A stretch of DNA of 60,501 bases from a virus, in IMG/VR virus record IMGVR_UViG_3300030116_002908, positions 1 to 60,501 of that record. One strand, given 5' to 3'. Of this stretch, positions 1-7,368 are shown piece by piece. How positions within the stretch are numbered: position 1 is the stretch's first letter; the number at the start of each line of letters is the position of its first letter. Position numbers and translations under genes: made by a program. The notes beneath the pieces are model-generated. The model saw only the letters and a program-made list of their open reading frames with translations. It did not search any database and had not been told where the DNA came from.

Positions 1-389
1 GCGATGGCAGTACAACAACTTTCACATTAAATCAAACTGTAAGTTCAGAACAAGATATCGTTGTATCTGTAGATGGTGTGGTGCAAGAGCCAACTGGAGC
101 CTATACAGTGCCAGATGGAACAACTTTAACATTTACAGCCGCACCGAGTAATAACTCTGGCAACAATATTTTTGTTATGTTTTTTGGCAGAACATTTGGA
201 ACAGTTACACCAGCAGATGAAAATAAAGGTAATTTTAAATCTGGTGGTATCTTTAGAACGAACGCACAAAGTTTAACTTCTAACGTAACTATACTTGCCA
301 CAGAAAATGCACAAGTTACAGGTCCTTTAACAGTTGCATCTGGCGTGACTCTTACAGTTGAAAGTGGCGGAAGGTTAGTAACATCGTGA
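1..389 (+). CDS. tail-fibre-like protein, C-terminal part (cut by window edge)
   Basis: The reading frame is open from base 3 and gives about 128 residues ending at TGA 387-389; the true start lies before the window. Short beta-rich segments with the pattern DGST..FTLNQTV, then VDGV.QEP, then YTVPDGTTLTF, then a GTVTP stretch, are typical of small tail-fibre or tail-knob domains of marine phages. The stop overlaps the GTG start of the next gene. The first 371 bases recur near the window end (60131-60501) at about 92% identity. A virion surface role is inferred from sequence style and from the tail-gene neighbours. Confidence 0.6.
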   Translation, partial: DGSTTTFTLNQTVSSEQDIVVSVDGVVQEPTGAYTVPDGTTLTFTAAPSNNSGNNIFVMFFGRTFGTVTPADENKGNFKSGGIFRTNAQSLTSNVTILATENAQVTGPLTVASGVTLTVESGGRLVTS

Positions 390-811
390 GTGAAATATTT
401 GTAGATACAATACGAAAGACTGGCGGGTCATTAGGAACAGATATAAGAGTTAAGAATACATCTGTGTATGAGTCTGATGGTGGCACGAGTGTTACACAAA
501 ATTTAACATTAGCTGTTTCTAAAGCGTTTGCTAGATATCATATTTCAAACAACTCTTTAAATGCAACTTTGAATGTTGCTAGTGGAACAGACAATGGAAC
601 TGGAGATTATACTTTAACTTTTACAAATGCCTTTAGTGTTGCGAATGATATTACTACAGCACAAGGTGGAGTTACAAGTACAGGTGAATTAAGACAACCA
701 CAAACTAGAACATTAGCTACTGGCTCAGTAAGAACTATGATTGTTTATGTAAATGGTGGAGTAGCTGATAATGATGGAACTACAAATGTATATTTTGGAG
801 CATTAGCATGA
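386..811 (+). CDS. small tail-fibre-like protein, paralogue array member 1
   Basis: This 141-residue protein starts at a GTG overlapping the previous stop (GTGA). It is Ser/Thr/Asn/Gly-rich, has no membrane segment, and its N-terminus reads SEIFVDTIRKTGG. It shares with five later genes an N-terminal V-D-T/K segment, a central A-K-A-W-like segment (here SKAFARYH) and a D-N-G-T-G-D-Y motif near residue 70. It ends FGALA instead of HGDLA, but its last codons still carry a TTGGAG ribosome-binding site for the gene starting at 808. Probably a virion surface protein; the exact role is unknown. Confidence 0.6.
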   Translation: MSEIFVDTIRKTGGSLGTDIRVKNTSVYESDGGTSVTQNLTLAVSKAFARYHISNNSLNATLNVASGTDNGTGDYTLTFTNAFSVANDITTAQGGVTSTGELRQPQTRTLATGSVRTMIVYVNGGVADNDGTTNVYFGALA

Positions 812-1203
812 GTACCATTAAGACAAACACCTTAACAGGTACAACTACAGCAGATGCTATAAATGTTACAGATGGTAGCACAACTGCAAGTTTACAAAAA
901 GGTTTAGGTAAAATCTTTATTAACTTCAATGGTGAAAGCACAGTATCCACTAGAGCTTCTATTAATGTAAGTAGTTTAGATGATGATGGCACAGGTGAAT
1001 ACGGAATAAATTATAGCAGTAATATGGATAACACTACATATTTTCCATCAGGTATGGCAGAGGAAGATGGTAAAGTTACTATTGTTGCAGGTGCTTATAG
1101 CACTAATTTTGCTACTAATCTTTTAAATATTAAATGTAAAACTGGAGGTAGCACAGTAGATAGAGAAGTTATCTCTGTAACAATACATGGAGACTTAGCA
1201 TAA
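808..1203 (+). CDS. small tail-fibre-like protein, paralogue array member 2
   Basis: The 131-residue product begins STIKTNTLTG, carries a DDDGTGEYGI motif and a SNMDNTTYFPSGM segment matching the other array members, and ends HGDLA. The start overlaps the previous stop (ATGA), and the stop overlaps the next start (TAATG). The final codons at 1186-1200 contain GGAGACTTAGCA, which serves as the ribosome-binding site of the following gene. Low-complexity polar composition and position within tail genes suggest an extracellular tail appendage component. No catalytic motif is visible. Confidence 0.6.
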   Translation: MSTIKTNTLTGTTTADAINVTDGSTTASLQKGLGKIFINFNGESTVSTRASINVSSLDDDGTGEYGINYSSNMDNTTYFPSGMAEEDGKVTIVAGAYSTNFATNLLNIKCKTGGSTVDREVISVTIHGDLA

Positions 1204-1607
1204 TGGCAAACGGAACAATAGCATTTGATACATTAACAACATCTGATTCAAAAAAGACAAGCACAGAAAAATCTGTAGACACAAGTTACATTTACAATGG
1301 CGTAACTAAAGCATGGCTTCAAATGAATGGGAAATCAGTTAGTATAGCAGTTGGAGATAATTTAAATCATTCGAGCATCACAGATTCTGGAACAGGTTTG
1401 TATGACCCAGTTTTTACAAGTCCTATGGCTAATGCAGTTTATTGTTCAACGGGTGCAGCAGGAGAGCTAGTAGATAATGGTGGAAATAGAATGGTAGGAC
1501 TGAGAGCAAGAGCGACCACTGGTCAACATTTAAGAGGTTTTTATGATGGAAATTCAGCTTCTGATTTAGATGACCTTAATTTAGCTGTTCACGGAGACTT
1601 AGCATGA
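1203..1607 (+). CDS. small tail-fibre-like protein, paralogue array member 3
   Basis: The 134-residue product contains the shared V-T-K-A-W-L central segment, an S-S-I-T-D-S-G-T-G-L-Y motif and a final HGDLA. Its ATG uses the last base of the preceding TAA, and its TGA overlaps the ATG of the gene at 1604. The layout matches the other members: polar beta-type sequence of about 130 residues with no signal peptide or enzyme motif. It is probably a structural variant of one tail-fibre module. Confidence 0.6.
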   Translation: MANGTIAFDTLTTSDSKKTSTEKSVDTSYIYNGVTKAWLQMNGKSVSIAVGDNLNHSSITDSGTGLYDPVFTSPMANAVYCSTGAAGELVDNGGNRMVGLRARATTGQHLRGFYDGNSASDLDDLNLAVHGDLA

Positions 1608-2089
1608 CAATAAAAACACCAAAGTTTCAAGGCACACATTTATGGGATAGATTGTGTTGGGCAAAAGAAAACTTAGAAGGTAAACAATCGGACTATCGTA
1701 TTGTATGGGAAGATCCAGATAAACCAGAAGAATGTTCTAAGGTAACTGTACCAGACCCCAACTGGTTAGCTTGTGCATTACAAGGCGGTATACTGCCACC
1801 AGTAGAAGTGTACTGGTTGTTAGCAGAAGATGAAGCGAAGCCAGATTTCAAGAAACACACAAGAGGTTATTTGCTACACAATACCAAACCAGTAGATGCA
1901 ATGACCGAAGAACAAGCAATAGAATATTTAATTATGAAAGACATACCACAAAGAGTGTGGAGAAATTATGACAAAGCTAATAAACCAAGATTAGTAATTT
2001 GTAAAAAGGATCAGCTACCAAGTACAAGAGAATGGCGTAACGCTTGGAAGATTGATGAAAATGTAGTAAATTTAGAAGAAGTAGCATAA
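1604..2089 (+). CDS. conserved-type phage protein of unknown function in tail-fibre locus
   Basis: The 161-residue protein is not similar to the surrounding array. It is a soluble, Trp-rich, acidic/basic mixed sequence (HLWDRLCWAKENLEG near residue 12; STREWRNAWKID near the end). It starts inside the ATGA overlap with the HGDLA gene before it and is followed by the ribosome-binding site AAGGAG for the gene at 2100. Position next to a candidate tail assembly protein suggests a tail-fibre accessory role. I do not recognise a named family. Confidence 0.55.
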   Translation: MTIKTPKFQGTHLWDRLCWAKENLEGKQSDYRIVWEDPDKPEECSKVTVPDPNWLACALQGGILPPVEVYWLLAEDEAKPDFKKHTRGYLLHNTKPVDAMTEEQAIEYLIMKDIPQRVWRNYDKANKPRLVICKKDQLPSTREWRNAWKIDENVVNLEEVA

Positions 2090-2099
2090 GGAGTAAAAA

Positions 2100-2477
2100 A
2101 TGCCGACAACAAATATAGTAGATAAAAATGGTGTTACTGTAGATGCTTCTACAGTTACTAAACCCTCTGATAGACATTTTAGAGGTGCTTGGGTCGTAGA
2201 CTCAGACAAGAAAGTTATATCAGAAGACATGACTGAAGCAAAAAAAATATTTCAAGAAAAGATTAGAGAAGTCAGAAAGCCTTTGCTTGAAGCAGAAGAT
2301 GTTGTGTATATGAAAGCGTTAGAAGCAGATGACGCAAGTGCAAAGACTGCAAGTGTGGCTAAAAAGAAAGCACTAAGAGATGCACCAGCAGCAAAAGCTA
2401 TATCTGATGCAGACACAATCGCAAAGCTCAAGGCAGCATGGGATACATCTGTATTAGGCGATAGTCCATACGCATAA
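2100..2477 (+). CDS. putative tail-fibre assembly / chaperone-like protein
   Basis: The 125-residue product has an N-terminal FRGAWVVD segment (about residues 28-35), then a long charged helical stretch with AKKIFQEKIREVRKPLLEAED and KKKALRDAP, and a C-terminal LKAAWD. This arrangement resembles small tail assembly chaperone proteins encoded beside tail-fibre genes, whose helical half ends in an R-x-L-R-D-x-P motif. The assignment rests on pattern only. AAGGAG lies 5 bases before the ATG. Confidence 0.5.
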   Translation: MPTTNIVDKNGVTVDASTVTKPSDRHFRGAWVVDSDKKVISEDMTEAKKIFQEKIREVRKPLLEAEDVVYMKALEADDASAKTASVAKKKALRDAPAAKAISDADTIAKLKAAWDTSVLGDSPYA

Positions 2478-2487
2478 GGAGTAGTTA

Positions 2488-3018
2488 ATGGCTTTAACTC
2501 AATTAGGACCAGGTGCTTTTCCTAGTGGCAGTATTTTGCAAGTACAACGAACACAATTTACTTCAACTAATACTATAAGTTGTGCTCAAAATAATGATGT
2601 TGTAGCAACAGATTTAACTGTCAATATTACACCTAGTTTTTCTAATAGTGTTATTTTATTACAAGCACAATTATTGGGTGAGTGGTCAAATCATGCTGCA
2701 ACATGGGATGGTACAGTTTTCTTTTTCAGAGATTCTACTAAAATAGGTCATCCTACAGCAGGTAGTAGAAACAGTGGAGTTGGCGGATTTTACAGAAGCT
2801 ATACGGATAGTGACAATGCTTCTACGCCCAATTCAGCACCAATGTATTCTTTTTTTGACACACCTTCAAGCACTTCTCAAATAACATATAAAGTTGGTTT
2901 AAGACAATCAAGAAGTGGAACTTTAACATTTTATTTAAATAAAACAGTAAGTGACAGTGATGCTCAAAATTATGAAAGATTTACTTCATTTATATCAGCA
3001 ACAGAGATAAAGGGTTAA
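2488..3018 (+). CDS. tail-fibre-associated structural protein
   Basis: The 176-residue protein begins MALTQLGPGAFPSGSILQV and continues with a T-D-L-x-V-N-I-T-P-S-F-S-N-S-V segment. This layout is common in marine phage tail appendage proteins, with a collagen-free N-terminal anchor followed by a jelly-roll-type beta domain. The ribosome-binding site AAGGAG precedes ATG 2488. The gene is separate from the HGDLA paralogue array. Receptor or surface display is inferred, not shown. Confidence 0.55.
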   Translation: MALTQLGPGAFPSGSILQVQRTQFTSTNTISCAQNNDVVATDLTVNITPSFSNSVILLQAQLLGEWSNHAATWDGTVFFFRDSTKIGHPTAGSRNSGVGGFYRSYTDSDNASTPNSAPMYSFFDTPSSTSQITYKVGLRQSRSGTLTFYLNKTVSDSDAQNYERFTSFISATEIKG

Positions 3019-3019
3019 A

Positions 3020-3478
3020 ATGCCATACATAGGAAGATCAGAAAATTTTGGAGTAAGAAGTAGATTTCAGTATCAAGCTACCGCTAGTCAAACGAGCTTT
3101 AGTGGTTCAGATGCCAACTCTTTAACGCTCAGTTATAATGACTCAAGGTACATGGATGTCTATCAAAATGGTGTGTTGCTTGTACCAGGCACAGACTATA
3201 CTGCAACTACTGGTACGACTGTCGTATTAGTTCAAGCTGCCAGTTTAAATGATATCGTAGAAATGGTTGTCTATGATGTCTTTACAGTTGCCAACTCTTA
3301 TACAAAAAACGAGTCAGATACAAGGTATCCTTTCAAGGGTAACAATAGTATAATCAGATTAAATGGTCAGACTATTAGTGCAGACATAACCATAGACTCA
3401 GATGAGAATGGCGTGAGTGCTGGACCTATAACACAATCAGCGACAGTTACTGTTAATGGTTATTGGAGTATCGTATGA
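3020..3478 (+). CDS. tail-fibre-like protein with YQATASQTSF domain
   Basis: The 152-residue product starts MPYIGRS and carries F-Q-Y-Q-A-T-A-S-Q-T-S-F, Y-N-D-S-R-Y-M-D-V-Y-Q-N-G-V-L-L and G-T-D-Y-T-A-T, a repeated module in marine phage tail fibres (residues about 15-90). The C-terminal half has NNSIIRLNG and a short beta tail. It plays the same position-and-domain role as the broken gene at 60069, which starts MPLIGN. Its TGA overlaps ATG 3475. Confidence 0.6.
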   Translation: MPYIGRSENFGVRSRFQYQATASQTSFSGSDANSLTLSYNDSRYMDVYQNGVLLVPGTDYTATTGTTVVLVQAASLNDIVEMVVYDVFTVANSYTKNESDTRYPFKGNNSIIRLNGQTISADITIDSDENGVSAGPITQSATVTVNGYWSIV

Positions 3479-3912
3479 CAAGTCAACTTAATGTAGATAC
3501 CATCGTAGATAAAGCAGGGTCAGGTGGCACGAATGTTAAGGTAGGTAATACATCTACTTATGTATCTGATGGTGGCAGTGCTACACAAAACCTAGTTCAA
3601 GGTATAGCAAAGGCTTGGCATACTATTGATGGTGAAGGAACTGTAGCTATAGTGGATAGTTTTAATATAGCAAGTATTACAGACAATGATACTGGGGATT
3701 ATTCATTTACTTACACAAATAATATGGGGACAGCAAAACATCCTGTAACAGGAAGTGTCGTTGGAGCTTCTACTGGAAACTATTTTAGTTATATAAGTTC
3801 AGATGGTGTTGCACAAGCAACTACTGGAAATACTACAAAAAATGTTCATCATAGTGGTGCTCAACAAGACACCGACCCTACACATTTTGTTATTCATGGA
3901 GACTTAGCATAA
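3475..3912 (+). CDS. small tail-fibre-like protein, paralogue array member 4
   Basis: I start this gene at ATG 3475, inside the ATGA overlap and 6 bases after TGGAG, not at an upstream TTG. The 145 residues begin TSQLNVDTIVDKAG and carry A-K-A-W-H, S-I-T-D-N-D-T-G-D-Y, N-N-M-G-T and a final HGDLA, matching the shared array pattern most completely. The last codons (3895-3909) contain GGAGACTTAGCA ahead of the next start at 3912. Confidence 0.6.
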   Translation: MTSQLNVDTIVDKAGSGGTNVKVGNTSTYVSDGGSATQNLVQGIAKAWHTIDGEGTVAIVDSFNIASITDNDTGDYSFTYTNNMGTAKHPVTGSVVGASTGNYFSYISSDGVAQATTGNTTKNVHHSGAQQDTDPTHFVIHGDLA

Positions 3913-4343
3913 TGGCTAGTGAACTTAAAGTAGATAAATTTACAGGTGTAAGCACAGCAGGTTCTATACTTGTTACAGGTGAAGGCAATAGTATAACAAC
4001 TAATCTGCAACAAGGGTTAGCTAAATTATGGGTTAATATAGATCAAATAGGAACGGCAGCATTAGTTGATTCTTTAAATTGTAGTGGCATTACAGACAAT
4101 GGTACAGGTGATGTAAGTGTAGCTCTATCAAACAATATGGGAAATGCAACTTATGCTCCATCTGGCATGACTACATCAAATCCATCAGGGGGTGGTTCTG
4201 GAGAAGATGAAGGACTTGTTACTATTGATACTAAAGCAAATATGACTACTTCATCAAACAGGCATACTACTATTAGAAATGATAATGATGAGAATATAGA
4301 TTATGACCCTGTTTGTATTATATATCACGGAGACTTAGCATAA
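3912..4343 (+). CDS. small tail-fibre-like protein, paralogue array member 5
   Basis: The 143-residue product begins ASELKVDKFTG and has Q-Q-G-L-A-K-L-W-V, S-G-I-T-D-N-G-T-G-D-V, N-N-M-G-N-A-T-Y and HGDLA, so it aligns with members 4 and 6. A glycine/serine loop (PSGGGSGEDEG, about residues 95-105) is unique to this copy and looks like a variable surface loop. TAATG overlaps link it to both neighbours. Confidence 0.6.
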   Translation: MASELKVDKFTGVSTAGSILVTGEGNSITTNLQQGLAKLWVNIDQIGTAALVDSLNCSGITDNGTGDVSVALSNNMGNATYAPSGMTTSNPSGGGSGEDEGLVTIDTKANMTTSSNRHTTIRNDNDENIDYDPVCIIYHGDLA

Positions 4344-4705
4344 TGGCTAGTATATTAAGAGTAAACACATTAACAGATGCAAGTAGTAATAATTCAGTTT
4401 CATTAGAAACTGTATCTAATGGCAGTGCAAAGGCTTGGGCAAAACTTAATGATGCAGGAACTGCTCAAGACAGTTTTAATATTTCTTCAACTACTGAGAC
4501 ATCAAATGCTTTATATACAATAACAATCAATAATGACATGAACAATGCAAATTATTCTTTAACTGTTGGAACACACTACGCAGAATTAGTTGCTATTAAT
4601 TCAGTTGCAACTGGATCATACGCATTAAGAACTTTTGAAAGAACAGATAGCTTAACTGCTAATGATCAAATAACGCATAGCACAGTACACGGAGACTTAG
4701 CATGA
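4343..4705 (+). CDS. small tail-fibre-like protein, paralogue array member 6
   Basis: This is the shortest array member at 120 residues. It starts at ATG 4343 in the TAATG overlap; an upstream in-frame start at 4313 would lie inside the preceding gene and is less likely. It carries ASILRVNTLTD, S-A-K-A-W-A-K-L, N-N-D-M-N-N-A-N-Y and HGDLA. Its final codons place GGAGAC ahead of the receptor-binding-type gene at 4702. Confidence 0.6.
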   Translation: MASILRVNTLTDASSNNSVSLETVSNGSAKAWAKLNDAGTAQDSFNISSTTETSNALYTITINNDMNNANYSLTVGTHYAELVAINSVATGSYALRTFERTDSLTANDQITHSTVHGDLA

Positions 4706-5802
4706 GTAAAGCAGCAGAATTAGCAAAGATGGGTGAAGTCCTAACCAATAATCAGGTTGGTGGTCGAAGAAATTTAATGATTAATGGTGGTATGCAAGTT
4801 GCACAAAGAGGCACAAGTTTTACAAGTATTGGTGGTACAGCAGGCGTTTATTCTATAGATAGATTTAGATATGGATTTACCATGAATAGTGGTAGACTTA
4901 CCATAACACAATCTACAGACTCTCCAAATGGTTTTGCAAATAGCTTTAAAGTAGATATTACAACAGCAGAATCTAGCCTCAATGCTGCTAGTGGAGCAGC
5001 TATATCTCAGTTTTTTGAAGGTCAAGATGTGCAAAAATTCAAAAAAGGCACATCCGATGCAGAGCAATATACTTTATCTTTTCATGTAAAATCTAATGTT
5101 ACTGGCACATATATAGTCGAGTTATTTGATCAAGATAATACAAGACAAGTAAGTAAATCTTATACAATAGATAGTGCTAACACATGGGAAAAGAAAACAT
5201 TAATTTTTCCTGCTGACACCACAGGTGCTTTTGATAATGACAATGCACTTTCATTTATTGCTCAATGGTTTCTTGCATCAGGAACTAATAGAACAAGTGG
5301 TACACTAAATACAAGTTGGGCAAGTTCTACGGATGCTAATAGAGCAGTTGGGCAAACAAATTTATTTTCTTCAACAGATAATGAATGGTACATTACTGGT
5401 GTGCAATTAGAAGTAGGCTCTGTAGCCACACCATTTGAGCATAGGTCATTTGGGGAAGAGCTACAACTCTGTCAAAGGTATTTTTGTAAAACATTTCAAT
5501 ATGCACAAGCACCTGCACAAAATCCTACAAATAAATTAAATGCAATATCAGGTCCTGCCGCTTCAAATAGTGCTTATGATAACATACTTCAATGGTGGAT
5601 GACAGTAAAATTAAGAGCAGCTCCTACTGTTACTACTTTTAATCCATATGCTTCAAATGCTAATTTTTCAAGTTCTGGTAGTAATGGGCCTACAGCACAA
5701 TTGTACTCAAGTGGAGAGAACAATGTGTCTATTAGAGATGATAGTGGTGGTTACCAAGGTGTTAATTTACAAATTCATGCAACAGCAGATGCAGAGTTAT
5801 AA
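4702..5802 (+). CDS. tail fibre with carbohydrate-binding-like domain, candidate receptor-binding protein
   Basis: The 366-residue protein has a recognisable module from about residue 22: RRNLMINGGMQVAQRG, DRFRYG, GQDVQKFKKG, LSFHVKS, ANTWEKKTL, then YITGVQLEVG and TPFEHRSFGEEL.LCQRYF (about residues 230-262). This module is common in phage tail fibres and bacterial surface proteins and has a carbohydrate-binding jelly-roll-like arrangement. The C-terminal 100 residues are unrelated low-complexity sequence and probably carry specificity. It closes the paralogue array and is the best candidate for host recognition in this block. Confidence 0.7.
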   Translation: MSKAAELAKMGEVLTNNQVGGRRNLMINGGMQVAQRGTSFTSIGGTAGVYSIDRFRYGFTMNSGRLTITQSTDSPNGFANSFKVDITTAESSLNAASGAAISQFFEGQDVQKFKKGTSDAEQYTLSFHVKSNVTGTYIVELFDQDNTRQVSKSYTIDSANTWEKKTLIFPADTTGAFDNDNALSFIAQWFLASGTNRTSGTLNTSWASSTDANRAVGQTNLFSSTDNEWYITGVQLEVGSVATPFEHRSFGEELQLCQRYFCKTFQYAQAPAQNPTNKLNAISGPAASNSAYDNILQWWMTVKLRAAPTVTTFNPYASNANFSSSGSNGPTAQLYSSGENNVSIRDDSGGYQGVNLQIHATADAEL

Positions 5803-5813
5803 AGGTTAAAATA

Positions 5814-5987
5814 ATGAATATTACAACAGCACAATATAATAAACAAATAAATGGTTCAGATAAAATAATTATTGCAGAAATAGACGGACAAAAAATGTTT
5901 GTACCATTAGACCCTGCTAACAGACACTATGCAGAAATACTAAAACAAGTAGAAGCAGGAAGATTAACCATCAAGGATGCCGAGTGA
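5814..5987 (+). CDS. small hypothetical protein in tail-fibre locus
   Basis: A 57-residue frame starts at ATG 5814 and ends at TGA 5985-5987, whose last base is the first base of the next ATG. The product is mixed-charge with a compact alpha/beta look (KIIIAEIDGQKMFVPLD, then HYAEILKQVEAGRLTI). The coupling to the next gene and the absence of an alternative frame support it. Its central segment resembles small tail-fibre accessory proteins of marine phages, but I cannot name a family. Confidence 0.55.
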   Translation: MNITTAQYNKQINGSDKIIIAEIDGQKMFVPLDPANRHYAEILKQVEAGRLTIKDAE

Positions 5988-6469
5988 TGTTTGGTAACTC
6001 CTCTTTTGCTGAAGCCGCTTTTGCAAATGTAGGAGGCGTTTTACAAGTTGCCACAGCAGAGATGAGTGCTCTTGGCACTAGCTCAAGTATAGGCTCTGGA
6101 ATACTTGTGGGTGTTTCATCATTAAGTGGTAACTTTACTCAGACAACCGCAGGCATATTTATTACTGGTAGTGTTAGTGCAGAAGTTAGCTCTAATTTTA
6201 CACAAACCACTGAAGATATAAAGATAGTTAACTTTACAGATGTTACTATGTCTAGCATCTTTACTAAGACAACATCTGGTATAGCCATACTTTCTGGTGT
6301 ATCTTCACAAGATTTAAATTTTACAAAAACAACTTCTGGAGATATACTGTATGTAGCTATTGTGCCAGAAGCAAATGAGACTTATACTGAGATAACGCCA
6401 AGTGGTACAGAGACATGGACGGAGATAACGCCAAGTGGTACAGAAACATACACAGAAATAAACGCATGA
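5987..6469 (+). CDS. repeat-containing tail structural protein
   Basis: I use ATG 5987 in the TGATG overlap over GTG 5984. The 160 residues begin MFGNSSFAEAAFANVGG and contain four imperfect repeats of the type N-F-T-Q/K-T-T-x-G-I/D spaced about 30 residues apart. The protein ends in an 11-residue tandem repeat EITPSGTETWT / EITPSGTETYT. Similar short F-G-x-x-x-F-x-E-x-A-F starts are common in phage tail fibre proteins. A virion surface role is inferred. Confidence 0.55.
   Translation: MFGNSSFAEAAFANVGGVLQVATAEMSALGTSSSIGSGILVGVSSLSGNFTQTTAGIFITGSVSAEVSSNFTQTTEDIKIVNFTDVTMSSIFTKTTSGIAILSGVSSQDLNFTKTTSGDILYVAIVPEANETYTEITPSGTETWTEITPSGTETYTEINA
6389..6454 (+). repeat. two-copy 33-bp tandem repeat inside tail gene
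   Basis: GAGATAACGCCAAGTGGTAC occurs at 6389 and again at 6422, giving a 33-base period and an 11-residue protein repeat. The copies are almost identical, so the duplication appears recent or is being homogenised. It lies at the C-terminus of the 5987 gene and could vary in length between strains. Confidence 0.8.
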
Positions 6470-6476
6470 GGGATAT

Positions 6477-7361
6477 ATGCCAAGTTCTTATACAGCAAAT
6501 TTAGGAGTAGAAAAAATAGGTTCTGGTGAACAAGCTGGAACTTGGGGGACAACGACTAATTTAAATCTAGATATTATAGACAGAGCCGTAAATGGTGTAG
6601 GAGCTATCACACTATCTGGCACATCACATACATTGACCACGACTGACGGGGCATTGTCAGAGGGTGGTAACAAAGTTCTTGTATTGGGTGGTTCACCATC
6701 TGGTACAAACACGATTACAATATCACCAAATGATCAAGACAAAATGTATTTTGTGCATAATAACTCTGGTCAGACTGCAACTTTTACACAAGGATCTGGT
6801 GGCAACGTATCTATACCAGACGGATCAAAAGGTCTTATCTTTGCAGATGGTGCAGGATCTGGTGCCAAAGTTACTGACTTGCTTGATGGTTTTGCTTTCG
6901 GCGGAACAAAAGTTACAGCTACAGGAGCAGAACTTAATCTTATGGATGGTGGCACAAGTGCTGGAACCACGGCTGTTGCAGCAGGTGATGGCATTGTGAC
7001 TAACGATGGTGGCACAATGAGACAAACAACTGCCGCTACTTTTTCTACATACTTTAATGCAAATCTTGTAACAGTTCCAAGTGCTATAACATCCTCTTCT
7101 GCTACACTTACACCTTCTTCTGCACAATCAATTTATCAAAAGGTGGATACTTCTAGTAACAATGTTGCTTTGACGTTAGCTATAGGTAGTTTAGCAATAG
7201 GACAATATATCATTGTAGATAAGACAAGTTCCTCAAACACTTTAACTTTAAGTTATCCGTCTAACTCTCAAGGTGTAAGCCTTGGTAGTTCAGTTTCTTT
7301 TGCAATAGCAATTAATCAAAATGGTTCTGTATTTACTTTTATAGAGTCAATTAAATTTTAG
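6477..7361 (+). CDS. tail fibre protein
   Basis: The 294-residue protein begins MPSSYTANLGVEKIGSGEQAGTWG, a start widely found in marine phage tail fibres (E-x-x-x-x-G-E-Q-x-G-T-W-G-T-T-T-N). It continues with TFTQGSGGNV, D-G-F-A-F-G-G-T-x-V-T-A-T-G-A-E-L-N-L-M-D-G-G, and a C-terminal beta domain. GAGGGATAT just upstream gives the ribosome-binding site. The role is probably distal or side tail-fibre structure. Confidence 0.65.
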   Translation: MPSSYTANLGVEKIGSGEQAGTWGTTTNLNLDIIDRAVNGVGAITLSGTSHTLTTTDGALSEGGNKVLVLGGSPSGTNTITISPNDQDKMYFVHNNSGQTATFTQGSGGNVSIPDGSKGLIFADGAGSGAKVTDLLDGFAFGGTKVTATGAELNLMDGGTSAGTTAVAAGDGIVTNDGGTMRQTTAATFSTYFNANLVTVPSAITSSSATLTPSSAQSIYQKVDTSSNNVALTLAIGSLAIGQYIIVDKTSSSNTLTLSYPSNSQGVSLGSSVSFAIAINQNGSVFTFIESIKF

Positions 7362-7368
7362 GTGACAA

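Noticed and set aside
1-371. Template/variable repeat of a diversity-generating retroelement
   Set aside because: The two diverged copies differ at all base types and mostly at synonymous sites, not at adenines, and no reverse transcriptase is visible.
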